64,000 nt of DNA from Flavobacterium soyae (GTDB lineage Bacteria > Bacteroidota > Bacteroidia > Flavobacteriales > Flavobacteriaceae): NCBI RefSeq assembly GCF_021245985.1, contig NZ_JAJQXA010000019.1, positions 1 to 64,000 on the forward strand, in the 5' to 3' direction. Below are positions 54,236 to 62,172 of this stretch, in pieces. The position numbers and the translations under genes are program-made. The notes beneath the pieces were generated by a model. That model saw only the letters and a program-made list of their open reading frames with translations, was not told the DNA's origin and did no database searches. Each line of letters opens with the position of its first letter. Position 1 is the stretch's first letter.

Positions 54236-54796
54236 ATGATTTCAGAAAAATTAAAAAAAGGACACCTGCTTATTGCCGAGCCTTCAATAATTGGAGATTT
54301 ATCATTTAACAGATCGGTAATTTTATTAGCAGACCATAACAAAGAAGGATCAATAGGTTTTATCATTAATAAACCATTAAAATACACTATTAATGATTTA
54401 ATACCAGAGATTGATGCTAACTTTAAGATATATAATGGAGGACCGGTTGAACAAGACAATCTGTACTTCATTCACAATATTCCTGACTTGATCCCGAATA
54501 GTGTCGAGATTTCTAATGGAATTTATTGGGGGGGAGATTTCGAGTCAACTAAAGACTTAATAAACGACGGATCGATCAATAAGAACAATATTCGTTTTTT
54601 CTTAGGTTATACCGGTTGGGACGAAAATCAGCTTGAGAACGAAATGCAGGGAAACTCCTGGATCATTGCTGACAATAATTACAAAAACAAAATTATTGGA
54701 AAATCTACTACCCATTTTTGGAAAGAGCAGATTATTGAACTTGGCGGTGATTATGTTATTTGGTCAAATGCACCTGAAAACCCATATCTGAATTAA
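54236..54796 (+). CDS. YqgE/AlgH family protein
   Basis: The start at 54236 (MISEKLKKGHLLIAEPSIIG) is preferred, because the family normally begins with the L-x-G-x-L-L-I-A motif and the earlier in-frame ATGs would lie within or next to the hup terminator. The 186-residue protein has DLSFNRSVILLADHNKEGS, GFIINKPL and FLGYTGWDENQLENE. The function of YqgE/AlgH is unclear; the name comes from alginate regulation in Pseudomonas. Its stop overlaps the convergent aminotransferase gene by a few bases. Confidence 0.85.
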   Translation: MISEKLKKGHLLIAEPSIIGDLSFNRSVILLADHNKEGSIGFIINKPLKYTINDLIPEIDANFKIYNGGPVEQDNLYFIHNIPDLIPNSVEISNGIYWGGDFESTKDLINDGSINKNNIRFFLGYTGWDENQLENEMQGNSWIIADNNYKNKIIGKSTTHFWKEQIIELGGDYVIWSNAPENPYLN

Positions 54797-55629
54797 TTTT
54801 CGGATATGGATTCATTTAGTTTTTGTACTAATAAATGAGCCAGATTACTGGTAAACTCTTTTTTTCGGTATTTGCTTATCGGTTGTATTCCTGTGATTAC
54901 ATTTGTCAAGAATAATTCATCAGCTTTTTGAAGATCAAACGGCGAAATTATTTCTTCTGTTACTTCTATACCTTCAACTTTCTTAGCTAAGGCTAAAATC
55001 TGCTTGCGCATAATTCCGTTTAAACATCCTTCAGAAATTGGAGGTGTAATTAATTTTTTGCCCGAAACCATAAATAAATTTCCCTGTAAAGCTTCGACAA
55101 CATTTTTAGTATCGTTTAGTAAAATACAATTTGCCAATCCGTTTTCATGGGCAAAAATACTACCTGTAACATTAATCATTTTATTAGTCGTTTTAATCGA
55201 CGATAATAATTGTTTTGTTACATAAAAGTCTTTATACAAATCAACTTCATATTCGTCCGTATTTAAAGCATATAAAGTGTTTTCAAGTGGCACTGCATGA
55301 ATCAAAAATGAAACATCATTGGTTTTTGGCAGATATAAACCTCCATCGTTTCTAAAAACAGTTATTCTGGCTCTTGCCGATGAAGTAATGTTTTTTTGCT
55401 GTACAAGATTCAAAATCTGTTCTTCAAAATATTCCATTGTAAAATTCATCGGAATTTCCATCCTGACAACACGCATCGAAGCCATTAACCTGAAATAATG
55501 ATCTTCCAGAAACAAGATTTTATTGTTGATAATTTTTACTGTTTCAAAAACGCCGTCTCCATATAAAAAGGCACGATTTTGAGTTAATACATTTTCTTCC
55601 TGTGCAATGTTTCCGTTAAAATTGATCAT
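54793..55629 (-). CDS. Class IV aminotransferase (aminodeoxychorismate lyase-like)
   Basis: The 278-residue PLP enzyme has the fold-type IV pattern: FLYGDGVFETVKIINNKILF (about 22-41, DGVFE motif), the PLP lysine in SSIKTTNKMINVTG (about 144-157), and the phosphate-binding turn EGCLNGIMRKQILALAKK (about 204-221). It could be 4-amino-4-deoxychorismate lyase (PabC) or a branched-chain/D-amino-acid aminotransferase relative. The gene follows the START-like gene on the same strand, 54 bp after it. Its start codon lies directly behind a hairpin and T-run. Confidence 0.85.
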   Translation of the reverse strand: MINFNGNIAQEENVLTQNRAFLYGDGVFETVKIINNKILFLEDHYFRLMASMRVVRMEIPMNFTMEYFEEQILNLVQQKNITSSARARITVFRNDGGLYLPKTNDVSFLIHAVPLENTLYALNTDEYEVDLYKDFYVTKQLLSSIKTTNKMINVTGSIFAHENGLANCILLNDTKNVVEALQGNLFMVSGKKLITPPISEGCLNGIMRKQILALAKKVEGIEVTEEIISPFDLQKADELFLTNVITGIQPISKYRKKEFTSNLAHLLVQKLNESISEN

Positions 55630-55663
55630 AAAAAAACCCTGAATTTTGTTCAGGGCAAATATA
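55630..55663 (-). terminator. Terminator overlapping a promoter
   Basis: Read leftward, TATATTTG (-7 box, 55663-55656) is directly followed by a 7-bp stem CCCTGAA-CAAAA-TTCAGGG (55655-55637), a seven-T run and then the ATG of the aminotransferase gene (55629). Transcripts from the START-like gene would meet a full terminator hairpin. A transcript started at the -7 box would begin inside the hairpin and escape it. No clean -33 TTG is visible. Confidence 0.6.
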
Positions 55664-55683
55664 AGGCATAAAATAGACTTTTA

Positions 55684-56076
55684 CTAAACAGATCCTATAA
55701 GATGTTTTAGGTCTGAGATTTGATTCTCCCACAATTGTTTAGCTTCTCCTACTTCTTCTTTTTCAGCGAAATCGACTACCATCAATGATACATCTTTAGT
55801 TAATTCATCAACTAAAATATGGAGTTCAAAAAAGTATTCAGTATCCTTACTGCTTTCATCAACCCATTTAAACTTTACTTTTTCACCTGTTTTCTTAGAA
55901 GCAAGACGTGCTTTTTCCTGCGAGTCATTCCAGATGAAAGTAAAAAATTCACCTCTTGAATTAACATTGTCAGCAAACCATTCTGATAAACCTGACGGAG
56001 TTGATATATATTGATACAATAATTGTGGGGAAGAATTGATCGGAAACTCGATTTCGTAACGTATTTTTGAATCCAT
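55684..56076 (-). CDS. START/AHSA1-like protein
   Basis: The 130-residue protein begins KIRYEIEFPINSSPQLLYQYISTPSGLSEWFADNV (split: IEFPINSSPQLLYQYIS and PSGLSEWFADNV), which is typical of the START-like/SRPBCC fold of Bacteroidota. The rest (FTFIWNDSQEKARLASKK, KFKWVDESSKDTEYFFE) forms the beta-grasp with a long C-terminal helix (QLWENQISDLKHLIGSV). It binds a hydrophobic ligand in this fold; the ligand is unknown. It is upstream of the class IV aminotransferase. Confidence 0.85.
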   Translation of the reverse strand: MDSKIRYEIEFPINSSPQLLYQYISTPSGLSEWFADNVNSRGEFFTFIWNDSQEKARLASKKTGEKVKFKWVDESSKDTEYFFELHILVDELTKDVSLMVVDFAEKEEVGEAKQLWENQISDLKHLIGSV

Positions 56077-56163
56077 GTGCTACTTTTAATTTTTTCGAAA
56101 TATAAGAATATATGTCCAAAAACAATGCGTTTTTAAAAATATTTTTTTTTCTTCATTTTATTC

Positions 56164-56193
56164 TTGTAAGCTTTAATATTATTTCTATCTTTG
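56164..56193 (+). promoter_or_regulatory. Promoter of tRNA-Met
   Basis: TTG (56164-56166), a 19-nt spacer and TATCTTTG (56186-56193) match the Bacteroidota consensus. The mature tRNA begins at 56228, about 30 bases downstream of the likely transcription start. Confidence 0.85.
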
Positions 56194-56227
56194 CACCCGC
56201 AATCAGGAATTCAATGATAGCAGTCCA

Positions 56228-56301
56228 GGCGAGGTAGCTCAGTTGGTTAGAGCGCAGGATTCATAACCCTGAGGTCACGGGTTCAACTCCCGTCCTCGCT
56301 A
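56228..56301 (+). tRNA. tRNA-Met (anticodon CAT)
   Basis: A 74-nt cloverleaf can be drawn: acceptor stem GGCGAGG/CCTCGCT (with G-U at the end), D-arm GCTC...GAGC, anticodon loop TTCATAA with CAT at 56262-56264, T-arm ACGGG-TTCAACT-CCCGT, and discriminator A. CCA is not encoded. Anticodon stem pair 31/39 is A-C, a mismatch. The stem lacks the three G-C pairs and D-stem A11-U24 of initiator tRNA, so it is elongator Met or, if modified to lysidine, Ile. A hairpin terminator follows. Confidence 0.9.
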
Positions 56302-56309
56302 CAAAAGGC

Positions 56310-56343
56310 AAACCCTTAAACAGTAAATGTTTAAGGGTTTTTT
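56310..56343 (+). terminator. Terminator of the tRNA gene
   Basis: The stem AAACCCTTAAACA and TGTTTAAGGGTTT with a short GTAAA loop is followed by a T-run. Confidence 0.9.
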
Positions 56344-56450
56344 ATTGATGCAAACCAGAATACCTCTGCTTGCTATTTTAAATTATTCATATTTTTATTT
56401 ATACAATTAATTACAATAACTTTGCAGTTTCATTAAGCAACTTAAACAAT

Positions 56451-56708
56451 ATGGACATAGTTAAATTTAAAATTACATCAAAAACGATAAAAGTAGAAGT
56501 ACGCAATTCGAATAATTATGTTTTTAATTTTAATACTGCCTTAGATATTGCAAAAGAAGACAAAGATGTTTTATTGAAACTATACCACGCATTAGATCTT
56601 CTTTTTAAGAAAGAAACTCCTCCGGAAACTAAAAACTATATTTCGCCAAATCAAACTAATATTCTGGATCAGATTTCTGCTGTTGACAGCTTAGAAGATC
56701 AGATATAA
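56451..56708 (+). CDS. Small hypothetical protein
   Basis: The 85-residue product (MDIVKFKITSKTIKVEVRNS at the start, then a helix DIAKEDKDVLLKLYHALDLL and a polar tail) is soluble and has no known motif that I recognise. A TAACTTTG box at 56417-56424 could be its -7 element, which supports real expression. The IS3 remnant follows 42 bp downstream. The function is unknown. Confidence 0.6.
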   Translation: MDIVKFKITSKTIKVEVRNSNNYVFNFNTALDIAKEDKDVLLKLYHALDLLFKKETPPETKNYISPNQTNILDQISAVDSLEDQI

Positions 56709-56749
56709 ACAGGCTTCAATTAAAGTCTGCAAAAAAAACACTGAAATAG

Positions 56750-56842
56750 ACTGCACCAAAAGTTTAGCCAAATTAATAATTATATTTAGATAATATGTGT
56801 TCGATATTGTGCAGGACTCATTCCTTTTAAATTTATCTTGAT
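56750..56842 (-). pseudogene. Remnant of an IS3-family insertion sequence (orfB C-terminus and end)
   Basis: On the minus strand a frame (56842-56786) gives IKINLKGMSPAQYRTHII and a stop. This is the last part of IS3-family transposase OrfB (typical LKGMSPxQYR motif), and it is cut off upstream by a stop. Beyond the stop lies the element end ACTGCACCAAAAGTTTAGCC (56750-56769). The rest of the element is lost, so this is a fragment. Confidence 0.75.
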
Positions 56843-56971
56843 CTAGGTTTTGAATACCTCTCCCACTTTTCTTTTACTTTAAAAAAATACGGGCTTTCTC
56901 CTTTTTATATTTTAAAATCGGTGGAGAAAGTCTGGGATTCTATTTTTACTTTTGCATATAAACCTGTAAAT

Positions 56972-57514
56972 ATGAAAAAAGTAATTCTAAATCTTGCAGC
57001 TACATTAGACGGATTTATTGAAGGTCCAAACGGAGAAATTGATTGGTGCATAATGGATGATGATATGAATTTTGATGCCTTCCTAGATAGCATAGACACA
57101 ATATTTTACGGAAGAATAAGTTACGATGCCTGGGGAAATTTTCAGGCAGACGAAAATGCTGATCCTGCCGAAAAAGAAATATGGAAAAGTATTCATTCTA
57201 AAAACAAATTTGTTTTCTCAAGCCAAAATCGAAATGATGAAAAAGCAGTTTTTATTTCTTCAGATATTGCCCGTAAAGTAACCGAAATAAAAAATCAGGA
57301 AGGTAAAGATATCTGGCTCTATGGAGGTGCCAGTCTTATCAAGACATTTATAAACTTAAACCTTGTTGATGTTTATAAAATCTCTGTTCATCCGGTTGCT
57401 TTAGGTTCAGGTAAACCTTTGTTTGAAAATTTATCGGAACGAATTGGATTGAAGCTAATCGATACCAGAGTTTTTAAATCCGGAGTGGTAGAGCTAACTT
57501 ATCAACCAGAATGA
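56972..57514 (+). CDS. DHFR/RibD-C-like reductase
   Basis: The start at 56972 (MKKVILNLAATLDGFIEGPN) is chosen over an upstream in-frame ATG, because a TACTTTTG -7 box lies at 56947-56954 and the family begins with a VILNLAATLDGFI-type strand. The 180-residue protein has the dihydrofolate reductase-like fold used by RibD C-terminal domain proteins: TLDGFIEGPNGEIDW, YGRISYDAW, IWLYGGASLIKTFI and the closing KSGVVELTY. It likely reduces a small substrate with NADPH; no clear folate site. It lies between two IS3-end remnants, so the region may have been part of a mobile segment. Confidence 0.85.
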   Translation: MKKVILNLAATLDGFIEGPNGEIDWCIMDDDMNFDAFLDSIDTIFYGRISYDAWGNFQADENADPAEKEIWKSIHSKNKFVFSSQNRNDEKAVFISSDIARKVTEIKNQEGKDIWLYGGASLIKTFINLNLVDVYKISVHPVALGSGKPLFENLSERIGLKLIDTRVFKSGVVELTYQPE

Positions 57515-57600
57515 AAAAACAAGCGAAGCTTTAGCTTATACCTTGAGAGAAATGAGAATTTTTGCAAAACCTGATATTAAAGATTCAAAACATATATAAC

Positions 57601-57678
57601 AAAAGACTCTATTATTTTTAAACTGCCCCCAAAAAGTTAGGCACTATTTGAGAGCAGTTCATTGCTAATGGAGTTTTT
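57601..57678. repeat. IS3-type end hairpin inside a terminator-like stem
   Basis: A 37-bp element (57622-57658), ACTGCCCCC...GAGAGCAGT, resembles the palindrome at 40818-40852. It is enclosed in an outer AAAAGACTC/GGAGTTTTTT stem (57601-57678) that looks like a terminator. The gap 57515-57780 has no gene; the remainder is AT-rich. Confidence 0.55.
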
Positions 57679-57780
57679 TTATTGCTTTTCACTACTTCCT
57701 ATACAGTTATTTCCAAATGATTGATTATTTATTCGAAATAAAGCAGCTTTAAAAGGCAGTGAATTTAGCTGTATTGTTTA

Positions 57781-58566
57781 TTATTTAGCATTATGGGTCA
57801 AGTCTATATTGAAATTTGCATTTACGATTAACCCGCTATTGGTTTGAAATACATTTTGTGAATTAATTTGTCTTCCAAACTGTAAAATTTGATTGAGATA
57901 TCCAGCTTCTATCCTAACGGTTTTATTAAAGCGGTATCCTAATAAAACACCTAATCTATTTTGGTCAAATACATTATTAGTTACATTTTTTCCAAAACCA
58001 ACAAAAATTTCATCATAAAGCGCAACGTAAGGTGTTTTGTCTTTAATTTCACTTCCTTTTAAAGGAACCTGCATTCTTATCATATAACGCATTCTGTTGA
58101 ATAAGGGAAACTCATCTTCCTTCGTAACACTTGCAGCACTATATCTTCCTACAAATCTTTGTTCCAGCATAAAACGATGAGAAAAATCGACAATCCCTTC
58201 TTTATGGGATAATTGTATCATTTCAAAAATTCTATGTTCTGTAAAATCTCTGCCCAAACCATTAATTGGGTATTCTCCATAAGGAAAGGTTTCAATCCAT
58301 GCATAACCAACTCTAAATAAAACACGCGGGTTTAAATTATAATTAAGACCAACTCTTAAAAGGCTTTGCTGCCAGTCAGTTATTACATTATCTCTGCGCC
58401 ATTGGTATTCGGTATGCAGTCCAAATTTCTCAGACAATTTGAAAGTGCCAAAAGTGTTATACCAGCCAATTGTGCTTTTAGTATTCAGGCGGGTATTTTG
58501 CCCAAATGTGTATTGAGCAAAAATGAACAGGATAATCGTAAAAAATAGTATTGTATTTCTTTTCAT
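57781..58566 (-). CDS. DUF2490 outer membrane-like protein
   Basis: The 261-residue protein has a signal peptide (MKRNTILFFTIILFIFAQYTF) and a beta-rich sequence with repeated Tyr/Arg strands (GLHTEYQWRRDNVITDWQQS, NPRVLFRVGYAWIETFPY, RMRYMIRMQVPL), matching DUF2490. The function is unknown; a barrel in the outer membrane is likely. Its ATG overlaps the stop of the carbonic anhydrase gene (TAATG, one base), so the two are translationally coupled and probably work together. Confidence 0.85.
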   Translation of the reverse strand: MKRNTILFFTIILFIFAQYTFGQNTRLNTKSTIGWYNTFGTFKLSEKFGLHTEYQWRRDNVITDWQQSLLRVGLNYNLNPRVLFRVGYAWIETFPYGEYPINGLGRDFTEHRIFEMIQLSHKEGIVDFSHRFMLEQRFVGRYSAASVTKEDEFPLFNRMRYMIRMQVPLKGSEIKDKTPYVALYDEIFVGFGKNVTNNVFDQNRLGVLLGYRFNKTVRIEAGYLNQILQFGRQINSQNVFQTNSGLIVNANFNIDLTHNAK

Positions 58567-59285
58567 TATTTTAAAAACTCTAAAGTTCCATCAGTAAGAT
58601 TATAAAATACTCCAACAATTTTTATTTCTCCTTTATCTTCCATTTCTTTTAAAATAGTACTTTTTTCTCTGATTTGCTGGATCGTATATTTTACATTATT
58701 TTCTGCAACGTACTTTACATATTCATCATTTTTAGATGTTTTTTTACCTTGAAAATCCTGGCTCATCTTTACAGCCGGTTTTATTTTTGCCAGCATAGCA
58801 GTTATGTTCCCAAGTTTTACATCACCGATAGCACCTTTTATTGCACCGCAATGCTGGTGTCCCATAACTAAAACGAGTTTAGCTCCGGCTAATTTACAGG
58901 CAAACTCCATACTGCCTAATTGGTCTTCATTCACAAAATTTCCTGCCACACGACCTACAAATACATCACCCAGACCCTGATCAAAAACATCTTCAACTGG
59001 CACACGACTGTCTAAACAGCTTAATATAACGGCTTTTGGAAACTGTCCCGGGGCAGATTTACGAACTTGTTCGCTATGATCTCTTACTGTTGTAATGCCG
59101 CTTCGAAATCTTTTATTACCCTCAATAAATTGTTTTAAAACCTCATCAGGTGTCAGTTTTGCCTGTTCTTCTTTGGTCATTACGTGAGATACAGGCTGTG
59201 TTTTTTCTTCTTGTTTTTTATTGTCTTGATTACAAGAAATTAGAAATACTGCCATTGAGGCCATTGCCAAAAGCTTTTTTTTCAT
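58566..59285 (-). CDS. Beta-carbonic anhydrase lipoprotein
   Basis: The 239-residue protein has a lipoprotein signal (MKKKLLAMASMAVFLISC, lipid-carrying Cys18) and a beta-class carbonic anhydrase domain: zinc ligands Cys90 (SCLDSRVP), His143 and Cys146 (GHQHCGA), with the Asp92-Arg94 dyad. It converts CO2 and water to bicarbonate. Because of the lipobox it should act outside the cytoplasm, at the periplasmic or outer side of the envelope, unlike most beta-carbonic anhydrases. It is translationally coupled to a DUF2490 barrel protein. Confidence 0.92.
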   Translation of the reverse strand: MKKKLLAMASMAVFLISCNQDNKKQEEKTQPVSHVMTKEEQAKLTPDEVLKQFIEGNKRFRSGITTVRDHSEQVRKSAPGQFPKAVILSCLDSRVPVEDVFDQGLGDVFVGRVAGNFVNEDQLGSMEFACKLAGAKLVLVMGHQHCGAIKGAIGDVKLGNITAMLAKIKPAVKMSQDFQGKKTSKNDEYVKYVAENNVKYTIQQIREKSTILKEMEDKGEIKIVGVFYNLTDGTLEFLK

Positions 59286-59484
59286 CTGTTTTTTAAAATT
59301 TTGATTATTTATTAATTGGGCTGTAGTTTGTAGATCTATGTATTAAAAGTCTGCCCCTTTTTGTTTTAACAAAAAAGCATAAGTTTATATGCTCAACTTT
59401 GTTTTATTAGTATAAATTAATCTTAACATTATTTACCTTTTATCAAAATTTAAGGCATCCTTTAAAATTAAGATTATATAAGAT

Positions 59485-60507
59485 TTATTCTTTTTCAAAA
59501 TAAAGATAATTGGTAGTACCGCTTACATCGCGCAATCGAATCTGCGAATTATTAAATTCAAACAACTTCCAATAATTATTTAATTTACTAAGTAACGCTG
59601 AACTAAAGGTCAGCTGCAGTTCTCTTACGTTATCTTGTACGGTACTTGTCCATTGACCAGTTTCAGAAATTCCTCCTTTTGTAGCAACTACTGAGTTATC
59701 ACTTTTAAAAACAAATGAATAACCGCTGTAAGATGAGGTTTGCTCAGAATCGTCAAAATAATATGGAATTTCCCAGGTGCCTTTTGTAATTACTTCATTC
59801 AAATCAAGTGTTACAATATTGTTTTCAGGACAGTAATCAATAGCGTATTTTATAGCATTTTCGAAATCTAAATTATTATTAATTGATTTCGTCTGGCCAT
59901 TATAATCTACTATCGAAATTGGATATTTTAAAGAAATATACTGACTGGCGCTCAAATTTTTTATAAAATTAAAAAAGGCCTGATCGCTTATAATCGTTTG
60001 AGAACTTCCAACCTGATTGGCACTGTTATAAATATTGATTGTTATAGGATAATTGATATTTAATCCGTTGATTTTAGATAAAAGATCAGGGTAAAGATTC
60101 CAATAATCGATTAAAGCATCAAAATCAGCCTGATCAGGGATAAATTTTTCATAATAATTATAGTATACCATCGTTACCGGAAAAGTTATATTTACAATAT
60201 CATCATCGGTATTGCTTGCATTAATATTGTCTATTACTTTTTGGTAATCAGCAGCGCTGTTAACTGCAATTTGTTCGTTGTTAACAGTAACGGTGTAAGG
60301 AAATTTTATAGTACAATAAGTAGACCCGTCGATTATATTATCCTGTACTGTCTGAACCATTGCAACCCTTTGCAAATAGGAAGTAAGAGGGGAAGTATTT
60401 GTAATTGTTCCTTGTGCATTATTATCATTCTGATCATCTGATTCGTGCTGACAAGACAATAAGAACAAGAAAACTGCTATTGATAAATATTTTTTAAAAG
60501 AGAGCAT
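59485..60507 (-). CDS. Surface lipoprotein with four tandem beta repeats
   Basis: The 340-residue lipoprotein has signal MLSFKKYLSIAVFLFLLSC with Cys19. An acidic stretch after the Cys (HESDDQND) resembles signals for export to the surface in Bacteroidota. Four related units follow, each about 32-50 residues, with a core of strand I-x-[FY]-P-[YVI]-[TS] and a helix: CTIKFPYTVTVNNEQ (about 64), VNITFPVTMVYYN (about 106), LNINYPITINIYN (about 148) and ISLKYPISIVDYN (about 191). The last about 95 residues (GTWEIPYYFDDSEQTSS) look lipocalin-like. It is divergent from the ECF sigma factor. Confidence 0.8.
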   Translation of the reverse strand: MLSFKKYLSIAVFLFLLSCQHESDDQNDNNAQGTITNTSPLTSYLQRVAMVQTVQDNIIDGSTYCTIKFPYTVTVNNEQIAVNSAADYQKVIDNINASNTDDDIVNITFPVTMVYYNYYEKFIPDQADFDALIDYWNLYPDLLSKINGLNINYPITINIYNSANQVGSSQTIISDQAFFNFIKNLSASQYISLKYPISIVDYNGQTKSINNNLDFENAIKYAIDYCPENNIVTLDLNEVITKGTWEIPYYFDDSEQTSSYSGYSFVFKSDNSVVATKGGISETGQWTSTVQDNVRELQLTFSSALLSKLNNYWKLFEFNNSQIRLRDVSGTTNYLYFEKE

Positions 60508-60705
60508 ATTTATATTTTTACAAAGGTAATAAAAATTAAGAAACTGTTTTTTTTTAGTAAATCGCCATTAAGGAATTTGGTTTCATATTTAATTTTGAAT
60601 TATCATAAGAAATTTCATTTCATACAACTATAAAACAATCTGTATTGCTTTTACCCTACTTATACTAAAAACAAATACTTTTGTACCAACCAATTGAAAA
60701 TATAA

Positions 60706-61221
60706 ATGCCAGCTAAAAACCAATCAGATACTTGCGATGAAATAATTTTTTCATCCTTTTTTAAAAGTCATATAGTAGCACTTCGAAATTTTCTTTTTTA
60801 CAAATTTGGCAATGTCGATCAGGCAGAAGATGTAGCGCAGGAAGCATTTGTAAAACTTTGGCAAAACTGCGCATCTGTACCGCTGGAAAAAGCAAAATCG
60901 TATGTTTATACGGTCGCCAATAACAACAGTCTCAACGAAATTGCACACCAGAAAGTGATTTTAAAGTACGAAAAAAATTTTACAGGTTTAGACAAAACAA
61001 ATGAAAGTCCAGAATATATTCTCGAAGAAAAACAATTTCAGACCAAACTTTTGAATGCTATTGAAAACTTAAACGAAAAACAGCGTGAAGCCTTTTTAAT
61101 GCATAGAATCGACGGAAAAAAATACAGCGAAATTGCCGTCGATTTAAATATTAGCGTAAAAGCAGTAGAAAAACGCATTCATCTGGCTTTGTTGAGCTTA
61201 CGTAAAGAAATTGATTTATAA
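60706..61221 (+). CDS. ECF RNA polymerase sigma factor
   Basis: The 171-residue sigma-70 family protein has a region 2 with FFKSHIVALRNFLFYKFGNVD, then DQAEDVAQEAFVKLWQN (about 36-52), and a region 4 helix-turn-helix (NEKQREAFLMHRIDGKKYSEIA, split REAFLMHRIDGKKYSEIA at about 123-140; ISVKAVEKRIHLALLSLRK at about 146-164). It starts an operon with a FecR-type anti-sigma factor 51 bp downstream and a TonB-dependent receptor, the layout of cell-surface signalling. A TACTTTTG box at 60676-60683 is the likely -7 element, though no good -33 was found. Confidence 0.9.
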   Translation: MPAKNQSDTCDEIIFSSFFKSHIVALRNFLFYKFGNVDQAEDVAQEAFVKLWQNCASVPLEKAKSYVYTVANNNSLNEIAHQKVILKYEKNFTGLDKTNESPEYILEEKQFQTKLLNAIENLNEKQREAFLMHRIDGKKYSEIAVDLNISVKAVEKRIHLALLSLRKEIDL

Positions 61222-61272
61222 AAAAGTAGGGTAAATTTAATTTTAATTGTTTTAAAGATATAATACAATACA

Positions 61273-62172
61273 ATGAAAAAAGATCGCTTATTAGCAAAAT
61301 GGCTCAACAATGATTTATCTCCGGATGAATTAGCTGTATTTGAAGCAAGTCCCGATTTTGAAAAATACCAAAAAATAAAAGATTATACAGCTCATTTAGA
61401 AGTAGGTGATTTTGACAAAAATGCTATGTTGTTGAATATTTTGAGCCAGAAAAAAGAGGCTCCAAAAGTAATTCCGCTTCATAAAAAATGGATTTTTAGA
61501 GCTGCTGCCATATTTATTCTCGCACTTGGAATTACATTTGCGATGAAATTTTTTGTTACCCAGACTCAAACAGCAGATTTTGGAGAAAAAACTACTTTTT
61601 CATTACCAGATAATTCTGAAGTGGTATTAAACTCCGGTTCTGAAATAAATTATAAAAAATGGAACTGGGATAACAACAGACATCTTGAATTAAAAGGAGA
61701 AGCTTATTTTAAAGTAGCAAAAGGGAAAAAATTTGAAGTACAGACCAGTCTTGGAAAAGTAACAGTTTTAGGAACTCAATTTAATGTTAAAGCCAGAAAA
61801 AACAGGTTTGATGTAGTGTGTTATGAGGGACGTGTAAAAGTAAATTATGCTGACATCCAAATTTTATTAACTCACGGACAAAGCGTTAGTTTTGAAAACG
61901 GAAAGCAGGTTAAAACAACTGTAACTTCGTCAAAACCGGAATGGATCGACAATCAAATATCTTTTTATATAGAAAACATAAGAAGCTTATTAGACGAAGT
62001 TGAAAGGCAGTATAATATTACAATTGAATTAAACGCAAAAAACACAACTTCCCTATTTACAGGAAAATTACCCGCTAAAGATTTGAATACAGCCTTGCAG
62101 ATTATTAGTACAACCTATCATTTAAAGATCAGACAAGTCTCAAAAAATAAAATTATATTTGACGAAAAATAA
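61273..62172 (+). CDS. FecR-family anti-sigma factor
   Basis: The 299-residue membrane protein has an N-terminal cytoplasmic part that starts MKKDRLLAKWLNNDLSPDEL, a single membrane segment (about 75-92: WIFRAAAIFILALGITFAMK), and a periplasmic FecR domain (FGEKTTFSLPDNSEVVLNSG at about 104-123, LELKGEAYFKVAKGKKFEVQ at about 138-157, GTQFNVKARK), then a DUF4974-type end (ENIRSLLDEVERQYNITIEL). It holds the ECF sigma factor inactive and receives a signal from the outer membrane transducer encoded next. Confidence 0.9.
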   Translation: MKKDRLLAKWLNNDLSPDELAVFEASPDFEKYQKIKDYTAHLEVGDFDKNAMLLNILSQKKEAPKVIPLHKKWIFRAAAIFILALGITFAMKFFVTQTQTADFGEKTTFSLPDNSEVVLNSGSEINYKKWNWDNNRHLELKGEAYFKVAKGKKFEVQTSLGKVTVLGTQFNVKARKNRFDVVCYEGRVKVNYADIQILLTHGQSVSFENGKQVKTTVTSSKPEWIDNQISFYIENIRSLLDEVERQYNITIELNAKNTTSLFTGKLPAKDLNTALQIISTTYHLKIRQVSKNKIIFDEK

